DNA from: JAAUTT01 sp963846585 | Lineage (GTDB): Bacteria; Bacteroidota; Bacteroidia; Bacteroidales; JAAUTT01 | Reading direction: 5' to 3' | DNA: 64,000 nucleotides | NCBI GenBank assembly: GCA_963846585.1 | Contig: CAWJWO010000015.1 | Location: 186,001 to 250,000 of the forward strand | Shown: positions 18,919 to 26,804 of the stretch, piece by piece | Position numbering within the stretch: the first letter of the stretch is position 1 | How the letters are laid out: the number at the start of each line of letters is the position of its first letter | Notes under the pieces: model-generated | What the model was told of the DNA's origin: nothing | Seen by the model: only the letters and a program-made list of their open reading frames with translations | Databases searched by the model: none | Position numbers and translations under genes: made by a program

Positions 18919-19326
18919 TTATTTTTTAACCAAAAGGAATTCCACGCGACGGTTTGCAGCTTTCCCTTCAGCGGTAAGATTCGTCTCTATTGGTCGCGAT
19001 TTTCCATAACCGGCAGCTATTAATTTTGACGGGTCAATTCCCTTGGAAATAAGATAATCCACAACAGATTTAGCCCTTCCAAGACTGAGAGTCTTGTTAT
19101 AAACGTCAGAGCCATCACTGTCGGTATGTCCGCTTATTTCAATTAATTTAAGGTTATTTTCCCGGATAAATGCTGTTACCATGTCAAGTTCATCATATGA
19201 TGCCGGTAATAAGTCAGTTTTATTATATTCAAAGAAAATGTTATTAAGAACGATTGCAGTCCCTTCTTCAATGAATTTTAAACCTTCATTTAACGAATCC
19301 TTAGGAATATACGGGTTGTTTAAAAA
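18919..19326 (-). CDS. OmpA-family C-terminal domain (downstream part of a frameshifted gene)
   Basis: The frame is open from 19326 and contains a full peptidoglycan-binding OmpA domain: FFEYNKTDLLPASYDEL, the binding signature ISGHTDSDGSDVYN followed by LSLGRAKSVVDYL, and NRRVEFLL at the end. The first ATG is at 19182, inside the domain, so this cannot be the natural start. The preceding residues (FIEEGTAIVLNNI) match the lead-in of Bacteroidota OmpA proteins and connect, after a +1 shift in the run at about 19319-19328, to the gene upstream (19301-20311). The two were one gene or still are if the shift is an assembly error. Confidence 0.88.
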   Translation of the reverse strand, partial: FLNNPYIPKDSLNEGLKFIEEGTAIVLNNIFFEYNKTDLLPASYDELDMVTAFIRENNLKLIEISGHTDSDGSDVYNKTLSLGRAKSVVDYLISKGIDPSKLIAAGYGKSRPIETNLTAEGKAANRRVEFLLVKK

Positions 19327-20311
19327 TTATGGTTCCTTTGGATGTACAATTATATTGATCATTAACTGTATATGAATAATTGCCGGATGAAAGATTTGAA
19401 AGGCTGGTCCCGGATGAATTATTTGACCAGTTAATTGTATATGGCGGCGTCCCTCCACGAATTGCCAGAGTTATTTTACCATCATTCGGCTTACCCTTAA
19501 ACATACCTGATCTGGGATCAAAACCACCTGTATAACTTGAATCAATAAGTGCAACATCCATTGAATGGGGAACACATGGACAATCATTACAGTTTTCGAG
19601 CTCCTTTATTGAGAAATCGTCAAAATAATAATATGCATATTGTTTATTTCGCAGGTTTACAGCATTTTTATCTGTAACTACATAATTTGTGTTTTCGTAA
19701 TTTTTAAAATTTCCTACTGTAAAATAACGTTCGTTGCCTGAAGCAGTATATGACTGGCAGTAAAGTTCCCAATCTTCAATATTATCAAGGAATAAACCGG
19801 GTTTATTATTTAATTGCGGGGTTACGGTAAGATTTTCCTTGGTAGTAGAAATTAATAATGTTTCGGAAAAATAGACACTCATCTGATCTACTGCAAATTT
19901 TGAAAATGAGGCCAGACGATAATAAAACTGTACGCAATATTTCCTGCCTTTTACCATAGGCGTTTTAAGTGTGCCTTGAAAATATTCACGATAATTGTAT
20001 TCTGTTCCTGTAAGAATGGCACCCATATATGCATTTCCCGAATGGGGATCGCTAACCCCTGCAAAATTATTAGGAACGCGTACTTCACTGCTGGAACACC
20101 TGTTAAAATAATCAGGAGTGCCTATTGTCGGGTAATTCCAATCAGGTATAAGTTTATGAGAGTAATCCATTGAAGTGGGACCGATTGGGCACTTTTCGTA
20201 AATTTCGAAACCCGGATTAAGAACCAGGTTTTTATCCTGTGCTACTAAAGATAACTGCAACAGATAATTAATAATAACTATCAAATAATATATTTTATTT
20301 TTATCCTTCAT
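19301..20311 (-). CDS. Exported protein with carbohydrate-binding-like and SprB-like domains (upstream part of frameshifted OmpA fusion)
   Basis: A 336-residue frame with a signal peptide (IYYLIVIINYLLQLSLVAQ), a jelly-roll-like domain beginning NLVLNPGFEIYEKCP (about residues 28-235, as in many Bacteroidota gliding-associated and choice-of-anchor proteins) and one SprB-type repeat (GGTPPYTINWSNNSSG, about 285-330). The frame ends within the TTTTTAAAC run and the OmpA domain continues in the +1 frame. Intact relatives are single fusions that anchor the N-terminal domains to peptidoglycan. The zero-frame tail after the shift is only about five residues. Confidence 0.85.
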   Translation of the reverse strand: MKDKNKIYYLIVIINYLLQLSLVAQDKNLVLNPGFEIYEKCPIGPTSMDYSHKLIPDWNYPTIGTPDYFNRCSSSEVRVPNNFAGVSDPHSGNAYMGAILTGTEYNYREYFQGTLKTPMVKGRKYCVQFYYRLASFSKFAVDQMSVYFSETLLISTTKENLTVTPQLNNKPGLFLDNIEDWELYCQSYTASGNERYFTVGNFKNYENTNYVVTDKNAVNLRNKQYAYYYFDDFSIKELENCNDCPCVPHSMDVALIDSSYTGGFDPRSGMFKGKPNDGKITLAIRGGTPPYTINWSNNSSGTSLSNLSSGNYSYTVNDQYNCTSKGTIIFKQPVYS

Positions 20312-20350
20312 AAGAGCGTAATTTATAATTACTAATGACTTGATCCCTAT

Positions 20351-20371
20351 TAACTAACAACTAACAACTAT
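20351..20371. repeat. Tandem heptamer repeat, AACAACT unit
   Basis: Nearly three copies of the AACTAAC/AACAACT unit directly next to the 3' end of the RNase P RNA. The complementary array at 20754-20777 sits at its 5' end, so the RNA gene is bracketed by inverted copies. Confidence 0.85.
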
Positions 20372-20374
20372 AAT

Positions 20375-20748
20375 AAGCAGGCCTGTAAGCCGGGTTCTGT
20401 ATCTGCAAAAAAGCAGATTTCTATCATTTATCTGGGATTTTAGTCACCTAAAACCTCTAGCGACCTACCCCTCCCTGTTTTCGATAAAATGAAAAAAGGC
20501 GAGCAACCTAAACACGGGATATACATGGTCTTACAACCCATCAGACGCACGGCTATTAACGTTACCGCCAATACCGGTAAGCTTTTACCTCACCTTTTCA
20601 CCCTTGCCTTATATTAACAATCATATAAGGCGGTTATTTTCTGTTGCGCTACTACACCCTCACGGATATCTTCCTGTTAGGAAGGATGGTGCTCTGTGTT
20701 GCCCGGACTTTCCTCCCCGGTTGCCCGGAGCGATAGAACGGCCTGCTT
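20375..20748 (-). ncRNA. rnpB: RNase P RNA, bacterial class A
   Basis: The catalytic RNA that trims 5' leaders from tRNA precursors. On the minus strand it opens with AAGCAGGCC and closes with its complement GGCCTGCTT (helix P1). The universally conserved GAGGAAAGTCCGGGC (P4 5' strand) corresponds to 20702-20716, and the conserved ACAGAACCCGGCTTA at the 3' side to about 20386-20400. The 374-nt length is normal for class A. It is flanked by heptamer repeats and lies just downstream of the Smr-domain gene on the same strand. Confidence 0.95.
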
Positions 20749-20753
20749 AATAT

Positions 20754-20777
20754 AGTTGTTAGTTGTTAGTTGTTAGT
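20754..20777. repeat. Tandem heptamer repeat, AGTTGTT unit
   Basis: Three copies of AGTTGTT between the Smr-domain gene and rnpB. The array encodes the last residues (TTNN) and the stop codon of that gene. Confidence 0.88.
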
Positions 20778-21844
20778 AAAACTAAAGTTGCCCCATAGCC
20801 ATATTCTTTAAACGATGCATCCTGATATTTGTATTTTGAATATTTACTACTGTCCAACGTTTTGCGAATTTCATGTTTTAACTTTCCATTTCCAACCCCA
20901 TGTATAAATACAATCTTTTTTATTTTGTTCCTGATTGCACCTTCCAATGCAATATGAAAACGGCTCATTTGAATGTCAATAATTTCACCATTGCTGAGAT
21001 TGTTAAAATTATCAACTAATTGCTCTATGTGAAGATCCACTTCTTCAATATCCGGAAACGCCTTTTCTTCCCTTATTTTGGGTTTACTTTCCCTCTTCTT
21101 TTTCAGAATAATGTACTTTTCTTCGCTTTCGGTTACAGTCCTTTCAATTTCATAAATAAGACTTTCTTCCGTAATGTTTATTATAACTGCTTTTTCATTA
21201 AAATAATCATTATCATGCCAGTTTAAAGGAGATGATAATACAAAAGTATCAATTTTATATTCGTAAATAACCGGTTCGTGTGGCAAAAATATTCCCTTTT
21301 TATAAAAAATACATCCTATTTTAAAGGATTGGATATCCTTTAATTCTTCTCTTGTAATTGTATTTAAAATTACTTTGGTATCCTCTTCAATCAAACCTGC
21401 TTTTCTGCCATAGCAAAAATTTTCTTTTACTATTGAAAAAGTATACAGAACCCTGTATGCACAATCGCTGATTAAATATACCTGAAATTCCATATCAGAA
21501 TTTTTCCCGGACGAAACAGGAACAATTCCCAATAATATATTTAGGGTACAGTTTTCTGAAGTTATAATACCTTCAAAATCATTTTCAAAAATTTGTTCGT
21601 CAAATTCGTCTTTTTCAATTGAAATCGGATTTATAGTTATTCCTGGTTTAATTGCCTCAGGCTCACGTTCAATTTTAAAACTTCCGAATTCTTCTTTTTC
21701 AATTTTAATTAACTCTGCTTCAATTGTTGGTATTTCAAAACCTTCAACGGATTCAACATATACAGTTTGCTGTTTTATTTTAGTAACAATACCACCACCA
21801 ACATCGTTTAAAAATTTTACTTTATCGCCCACTTTCAACGCCAT
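20759..21844 (-). CDS. DUF2027 protein with C-terminal Smr domain
   Basis: The 361-residue protein starts MALKVGDKVKFLNDVGGG, a KOW/MutS2-like strand region typical of DUF2027, has a middle beta domain, and ends with an Smr domain (VDLHIEQLV at the start, FIHGVGNGKLKHEI as the HGxGxG signature). Smr domains are nicking or RNA-cleaving endonucleases in other proteins, but the function of this Bacteroidota family is not established. I chose ATG 21844 over 21871 because the domain begins there. Its 3' end runs into the AGTTGTT repeat array. It is divergent from queA over 79 bp. Confidence 0.87.
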   Translation of the reverse strand: MALKVGDKVKFLNDVGGGIVTKIKQQTVYVESVEGFEIPTIEAELIKIEKEEFGSFKIEREPEAIKPGITINPISIEKDEFDEQIFENDFEGIITSENCTLNILLGIVPVSSGKNSDMEFQVYLISDCAYRVLYTFSIVKENFCYGRKAGLIEEDTKVILNTITREELKDIQSFKIGCIFYKKGIFLPHEPVIYEYKIDTFVLSSPLNWHDNDYFNEKAVIINITEESLIYEIERTVTESEEKYIILKKKRESKPKIREEKAFPDIEEVDLHIEQLVDNFNNLSNGEIIDIQMSRFHIALEGAIRNKIKKIVFIHGVGNGKLKHEIRKTLDSSKYSKYKYQDASFKEYGYGATLVLLTTNN

Positions 21845-21923
21845 TATTTTCTGTTTAATTTGTATAGACAAAAATAATTAATTTTGAAGTATAAATACTT
21901 TGAAATTAATACTTCTATAATAA

Positions 21924-23156
21924 ATGATTACTTTACCGGATTGGTTACAGAACATTGATATTTCCAACTACGATTATAACCTTCCGGATGAAAGAATTGC
22001 AAAATATCCTGTTAATGAAAGAGATCAATCAAAACTTTTGATTTATAAAAAAGGTGCAATTTCTGAAAGCCGGTTTGTTTTTTTGGATAAATGGCTGCCA
22101 AAAGAAAGTTTGCTTGTGTTTAATAACACCCGGGTAATACCTGCCCGCATTAATTTTAAAAATGAAACAGGAGCTGATATAGAGGTTTTATGCCTTGAAC
22201 CGGTTAACCCTAAAAATTATTTGTCTGCATTTCAGTCACATACTTGTACCTGGAAATGTATGGTTGGCAATTTGAAAAAATGGAAAAGTAATGAATTATA
22301 TAAAACATTAATTTTCAATGATAATTCTTTTATTTTTACTGCAAAAAAAACAAAAAGTTTTCAATCTTACCAGCATATTGAATTTTCATGGTACATTCAA
22401 AATTTATCTTTCGGCGAAATTATAGAATTAGCGGGGGTTACTCCTATCCCACCCTACCTCAATAGAAAAAGCGAACTTATTGATTATGAAAGATATCAGA
22501 CTGTCTACTCTCAAATTAAGGGTTCGGTAGCATCTCCGACTGCCGGATTACATTTTACTGATAATTTACTTGCGTCGCTACATAAACACCACATAACATC
22601 AGCTGATATTACTTTACATGTTGGAGCTGGAACCTTTAAACCGGTAAAACCAGGTAGTATTTCCAATCATGAAATGCATGCTGAATTTTTTACCGTATCT
22701 ATAAAAACTATTCAACAAATAATCCAAAAATACGGTAAAATTATTGCTGTTGGAACCACTTCCCTGCGCACCATCGAAAGCCTTTACTGGTTAGCCCACA
22801 AAATAAAAAACAGGTTGCTGCATGATGAAAACCGGCTTAATCTTAATCAATGGGATTCATATAATATGGATGGATATATGACTTTCACGGAAGCTTTATA
22901 TGAATTATCAGAGTACATGGAAAAGAATAATCTTAGTGAAATATCTGCCACAACTCAGATAATGATTGTGCCAGGATATAAAATACAAAGTATACGTGCC
23001 CTTATTACTAATTTTCATCAGCCAAAGAGTACTTTATTGCTACTATTGTCGGCAGTTACAGGTAATAATTGGAAAACAATTTATAATTATGCCCTTGAAA
23101 ACAATTTTCGATTCCTGAGTTATGGAGACAGTTCGTTAATATATATTGATGATTGA
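21924..23156 (+). CDS. queA: S-adenosylmethionine:tRNA ribosyltransferase-isomerase QueA
   Basis: QueA transfers and rearranges the ribosyl group of SAM onto 7-aminomethyl-7-deazaguanine in tRNA to make epoxyqueuosine. The 410-residue protein has the expected YNLPDERIAKYP start, LLVFNNTRVIPAR, IPPYLNRKSE, the signature GSVASPTAGLHFT, LHVGAGTFKPV and GTTSLRTIESLYWL. The C-terminal part is slightly longer than in E. coli QueA, as is common in Bacteroidota. It has its own promoter region shared with the Smr-domain gene on the other strand. Confidence 0.94.
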   Translation: MITLPDWLQNIDISNYDYNLPDERIAKYPVNERDQSKLLIYKKGAISESRFVFLDKWLPKESLLVFNNTRVIPARINFKNETGADIEVLCLEPVNPKNYLSAFQSHTCTWKCMVGNLKKWKSNELYKTLIFNDNSFIFTAKKTKSFQSYQHIEFSWYIQNLSFGEIIELAGVTPIPPYLNRKSELIDYERYQTVYSQIKGSVASPTAGLHFTDNLLASLHKHHITSADITLHVGAGTFKPVKPGSISNHEMHAEFFTVSIKTIQQIIQKYGKIIAVGTTSLRTIESLYWLAHKIKNRLLHDENRLNLNQWDSYNMDGYMTFTEALYELSEYMEKNNLSEISATTQIMIVPGYKIQSIRALITNFHQPKSTLLLLLSAVTGNNWKTIYNYALENNFRFLSYGDSSLIYIDD

Positions 23157-23272
23157 ATATTATGACGATATTTCAATAATAAAATACAACTAAATTAATT
23201 GTAATTTGTTATTGATAGTATAAATAAAGCACTTACACTTACACTTATTACTGAAACTAACAAAATCAATAT

Positions 23273-24568
23273 ATGGAATACTTCAGGAATATTTTTAAAT
23301 TATATGCATACAATCTGTATCTGATTGTTTTTATTCTTTTTTTCACGGTTCTGAACAGTGACGGCAAAAATACTGATAATTCAGTAAACGGTGGCCTTAC
23401 TCTTCCCGTAGGATTTAGCGCTACCGTATTTGCAGAATCAACAGGACATGGCCGGCATATTGCGGTGAATTCGAATGGTGATGTTTATGTTTCATTGTTA
23501 AGATTAAAAAATGGGGCTGGTATAGTTGCACTCCGGGATACTAATCATGATGGCAAGGCCGATATTATAGAGTATTTTGGTACTTTTTCAGGTACAGGTA
23601 TAGGTATTCATAACGGATATCTGTATTTTGGATCTGATACAATTCTGGTAAGGTATAAACTTATTCCCGGGAAGCTTATTCCTGATCCTCATTACGAAGT
23701 GGTTGCAGGAGGATTTATCCGTACACATGAACATGAGGCCAAACCTATTACTTTTGATAACGAAGGGCATGTTTATGTTAATTTTGGCGCACCTTCCAAT
23801 GCCTGTCAGGAAAAGGACCGCACACCTGGCACACCGGGACAGAATCCATGCCCTCTGCTTGAACGGTTTGGAGGAATATGGAGGTTTAATGCTGATAAAA
23901 CTAACCAGGACCAGGTGAAAGACGGTTACAGATATGCTACAGGCCTTAGGAATTGCGTTGCATTAACATGGAACCCTGTTGTAAATAAATTATATGTAGT
24001 ACAACATGGGCGCGATCAGTTACATGAATTCTGGCCTGAATTGTACTCAGAGGACGATGGTGTTAACTTGCCTGCCGAAGAGTTCTTTATGCTGAAAGAC
24101 GGATCAGATTGTGGCTGGCCATATTGTTATTATGACGATAAGCAAAATAAAAAATTGCTGGCTCCTGAATATGGAGGAAATGCAAAGGATGAAGGTATAT
24201 GTTCCGGTAAACAAAAGCCGATAATGACTTTCCCGGCACATTATGCTCCTAATGACATTACATTTTACACAGGGAATCAATTTCCGTTTAAATATAAAAA
24301 TGGCGCTTTTATCGTTTTTCATGGTTCCTGGAACAGAGCTCCACAGGAACAAAAAGGATACAAAATAGTTTTTGTGCCTTTTAACGGTGAATTGCCGTCA
24401 GGGCAATGGGAAGTTTTTGCTGACGGATTCGCAGGAATTGAACATATAAAAAATCCGGGAGATGCAAAGCACCGACCTTGTGGAATTGCGGTCAGCCCTG
24501 AAGGATCAATGTTTGTAGTGGATGATAGTACCGGTAAAATCTGGAAAATTTCTTATAAGCACATCTAA
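23273..24568 (+). CDS. PQQ-type sugar (sorbosone/glucose) dehydrogenase-like protein
   Basis: The 431-residue protein has an N-terminal membrane or signal segment (YLIVFILFFTVL) and a six-bladed beta-propeller of the glucose/sorbosone dehydrogenase family: GHGRHIAVNSNGDVYVS, DTNHDGKADI, YATGLRNCVALTWNP, VVQHGRDQLHEFWP and the late FHGSWNRAPQ and HRPCGIAVSPEGSMFV. Relatives oxidise aldoses in the periplasm with pyrroloquinoline quinone and pass electrons to a cytochrome c. The cytochrome c gene immediately downstream fits that role. No PQQ biosynthesis genes are in the window, so the cofactor would have to be scavenged or the propeller has another job. Confidence 0.85.
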   Translation: MEYFRNIFKLYAYNLYLIVFILFFTVLNSDGKNTDNSVNGGLTLPVGFSATVFAESTGHGRHIAVNSNGDVYVSLLRLKNGAGIVALRDTNHDGKADIIEYFGTFSGTGIGIHNGYLYFGSDTILVRYKLIPGKLIPDPHYEVVAGGFIRTHEHEAKPITFDNEGHVYVNFGAPSNACQEKDRTPGTPGQNPCPLLERFGGIWRFNADKTNQDQVKDGYRYATGLRNCVALTWNPVVNKLYVVQHGRDQLHEFWPELYSEDDGVNLPAEEFFMLKDGSDCGWPYCYYDDKQNKKLLAPEYGGNAKDEGICSGKQKPIMTFPAHYAPNDITFYTGNQFPFKYKNGAFIVFHGSWNRAPQEQKGYKIVFVPFNGELPSGQWEVFADGFAGIEHIKNPGDAKHRPCGIAVSPEGSMFVVDDSTGKIWKISYKHI

Positions 24569-24586
24569 ACTCTTGGCTTCTTTGTT

Positions 24587-24681
24587 GGGCTTCAAATTTT
24601 AAATCCTCATTTACTATAGTAAACTGCGGTTTAAAATTTTTGCCCGCCTCGAATTTAATAGTTTATATGCGCTCATATAAA
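24587..24681 (+). other. Structured intergenic element: long hairpin plus second perfect hairpin
   Basis: Between the dehydrogenase and cytochrome c genes is a compact double hairpin. The first (24587-24645) pairs GGGC with GCCC and CAAATTTTAAATCC with GGTTTAAAATTTTTG around a perfect 14-bp palindrome TTTACTATAGTAAA at 24610-24623. The second (24662-24681) is an 8-bp perfect stem TTTATATG/CATATAAA with loop CGCT. It lacks a T tract, so it is not a classical terminator. It could be a mobile palindromic unit, an mRNA-processing element, or an RNA thermometer-like leader of the cytochrome gene. Confidence 0.7.
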
Positions 24682-24692
24682 CCTTTAACAAT

Positions 24693-25160
24693 ATGACAGT
24701 ATGTTTTATATATGTTTTAGTATTATTTAATTTTTTTATAAGTGGTTTTAATGCAACGCATTATATAGAAAAATATAATAATAAATCAGCAAATAATTTT
24801 AAATTAAGTAAATTACAAAATACACCTGTTGACAATTCGGGGAAAAGTATTTACATAAAATATTGTATGGCTTGCCATCAATCCGATGGCGGAGGTGTTC
24901 CGCAAATGTATCCTCCGGTTAAGGAAAGTAATTGGGTGACAGGCGATAAAAATAAATTAATAACAATACTTATTAATGGTAAAATCGGCGAAATAGAAGT
25001 CAAGGGAGAAGTGTATGACCAGACTATGCCAAAATTTGACTACTTAACTGACGAACAAATTGCTAATGTTTTAACTTACATCAGGAATAATTTTAATAAT
25101 AAGGCTCAGGAAGTTACATCAAAAGATGTGTTAATGATGCGCACCACTCCAAAGAATTAG
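24693..25160 (+). CDS. Membrane-anchored or exported cytochrome c
   Basis: A 155-residue mono-haem class I cytochrome c. After an N-terminal hydrophobic segment (VCFIYVLVLFNFFISGF) comes the haem site CMACH at residues 58-62 and the probable axial methionine in QTMPKF (residue 112), followed by the closing helix LTDEQIANVLTYIRNNF. It should take electrons from the PQQ-type dehydrogenase encoded 124 bp upstream and hand them to the respiratory chain. It implies periplasmic respiration in an organism that also looks fermentative. Confidence 0.9.
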   Translation: MTVCFIYVLVLFNFFISGFNATHYIEKYNNKSANNFKLSKLQNTPVDNSGKSIYIKYCMACHQSDGGGVPQMYPPVKESNWVTGDKNKLITILINGKIGEIEVKGEVYDQTMPKFDYLTDEQIANVLTYIRNNFNNKAQEVTSKDVLMMRTTPKN

Positions 25161-25190
25161 TGTTTGCAATAACACCGCTCTATATAATAC

Positions 25191-26594
25191 CTATCTTATT
25201 TTACTTCCTTTCAGTGCAAAAAAAGTTATATAAGCATAACAAATTACCGGTATCAATAATGCTGTCCTGGCATTAAATGAGTCAGTAAAAGCACCCAGCA
25301 AAAGTGGTATTATTGCACCTCCGACAATAAGGGTATTTATAATACCTGAAGCTAAAGGCATCTCAGTATGGTCCAAATCTGACACTCCAAGGGAGAAAAT
25401 ATTTGGAAACATAATAGAGTTAAAGAATCCGATTGAGAGCAAACACCACATTCCTACTGTAGCCGGCAGAAAAACTGCAGAAAGTATCAGTAACATATTT
25501 ACCGTTCCGAAGATTCCTAAAGCCACGTTAGCTTTACCTTTTCCAAGCATCATAAGGAAAAAGTTGATTACCGCGATTGTTAAAAATATTAACCCGTTAA
25601 ATGGTTTTGAATTATAAACAAATTGTCCGTTTGTAACTGAGGCTGATGTTATGAACCATCCGACAAAAAAAGCAAATATCATAACGAAGGCAGAATATTG
25701 ATACTTCTTTGATATAGGTAGTTTCCCGAATAAAATAGATCCAAAAAAACGACCTACCATGGCACCTCCCCAATAAATTGCCGATAGTTTTACGGCTACA
25801 TCAAGTCCTATTCCGTTGGTTTTAAGGTATGGGGCAATTTGACCTGCAGTACCTACCTCTGCTCCCACGTAAAAGAAAATTCCCAAAGCTCCCAGCCACA
25901 CCTGTGGTTTCTTAAGAACAGATTTTGACGTTATAATATTTTCCCTTTGTATTTTAGGAAGTTTTATAAATATAATCCCGATTGCTATAATAATAACAAT
26001 AGATCCAATAATAACAAATGGCATCTGAACATATTTAGCCGCTTCACCGGCAGTTGCTCCGCTATTAATAGCAATAACGGCCGGAGCAAGTACAAAGATA
26101 CCGGCCAGGAAAGGAGCTATCGTGGTACCTACTCCATTTAAGGCCTGGGTGAGGTTAAGTCTTGCAGGCGCGGTTTCCTGTGATCCTAATAATGCAACAT
26201 AGGGGTTGGCAGCAGTCTGAAGAAACACAACTCCTGTTGCCATAACAAAAACAGCTAAAAGGAACAATGGATATGAAAGGACTGAGACTGCCGGGAAAAA
26301 CATGTAACTACCCAGGGCAACTAAAACAAGGCCAAAAATGATGCCATTTTTGTATCCAATCTTTTTTATAATGCTGCCACAGAGGAAACTAAAACATGCA
26401 TATGCAAAAAAGAAAACTCCGTTTACCAACTGAGCAAAAAAATTAGCCCATCCCGGGTAAAGGGTTTTAAGATCAAATGCAAGTTGCACCTGATCTTTCA
26501 TGGCGATATTAAAATTTGTAATGAATCCGAAAATAAAAAAGATAAAGGCCATAAATGCCATTCCTATCCCAAGGCTGTTATTTTGCTGTTTCAT
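25191..26594 (-). CDS. Sugar MFS transporter, FucP family
   Basis: The 467-residue protein has twelve predicted membrane segments and the FucP/GluP signatures: FGFITNFNIAMKDQVQLAF in TM1 and the first loop, GVVFLQTAANPYVALLG, and APARLNLTQALNGVGT. FucP-family members import L-fucose, glucose or galactose with protons. It lies head-to-head with zwf-pgl, which consume glucose 6-phosphate, so a glucose or galactose substrate is plausible. Several FucP homologues in Bacteroidota have other or unknown sugars. Confidence 0.88.
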   Translation of the reverse strand: MKQQNNSLGIGMAFMAFIFFIFGFITNFNIAMKDQVQLAFDLKTLYPGWANFFAQLVNGVFFFAYACFSFLCGSIIKKIGYKNGIIFGLVLVALGSYMFFPAVSVLSYPLFLLAVFVMATGVVFLQTAANPYVALLGSQETAPARLNLTQALNGVGTTIAPFLAGIFVLAPAVIAINSGATAGEAAKYVQMPFVIIGSIVIIIAIGIIFIKLPKIQRENIITSKSVLKKPQVWLGALGIFFYVGAEVGTAGQIAPYLKTNGIGLDVAVKLSAIYWGGAMVGRFFGSILFGKLPISKKYQYSAFVMIFAFFVGWFITSASVTNGQFVYNSKPFNGLIFLTIAVINFFLMMLGKGKANVALGIFGTVNMLLILSAVFLPATVGMWCLLSIGFFNSIMFPNIFSLGVSDLDHTEMPLASGIINTLIVGGAIIPLLLGAFTDSFNARTALLIPVICYAYITFFALKGSKIR

Positions 26595-26804
26595 TGTTTT
26601 ATTTGTTTAAGTTAGCAGGTAGTCAAAAATAAAATTTAATTATACAAATTTTATTTGAATAATCCATATATCTATAATTGCCATGTAAATTTAAAACATA
26701 ATCAGGCTGTAATTTGCTGTATTATTAAATTTTGATCAGGTAATTTTTAAGTAGTGTCTTTAATAAATTTAGTAATTTTATATCAATAAAATTTGTATTT
26801 GACT

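Noticed and set aside
19316..19330. Programmed -1 frameshift at T TTT AAA in the OmpA fusion
   Set aside because: The heptamer fits the slippery pattern, but a -1 slip leads to a stop within about ten codons. The OmpA domain is in the +1 frame.
26793..26804. TTG start for zwf
   Set aside because: The ATG four codons later gives the family's usual N-terminus and no signal supports the TTG.
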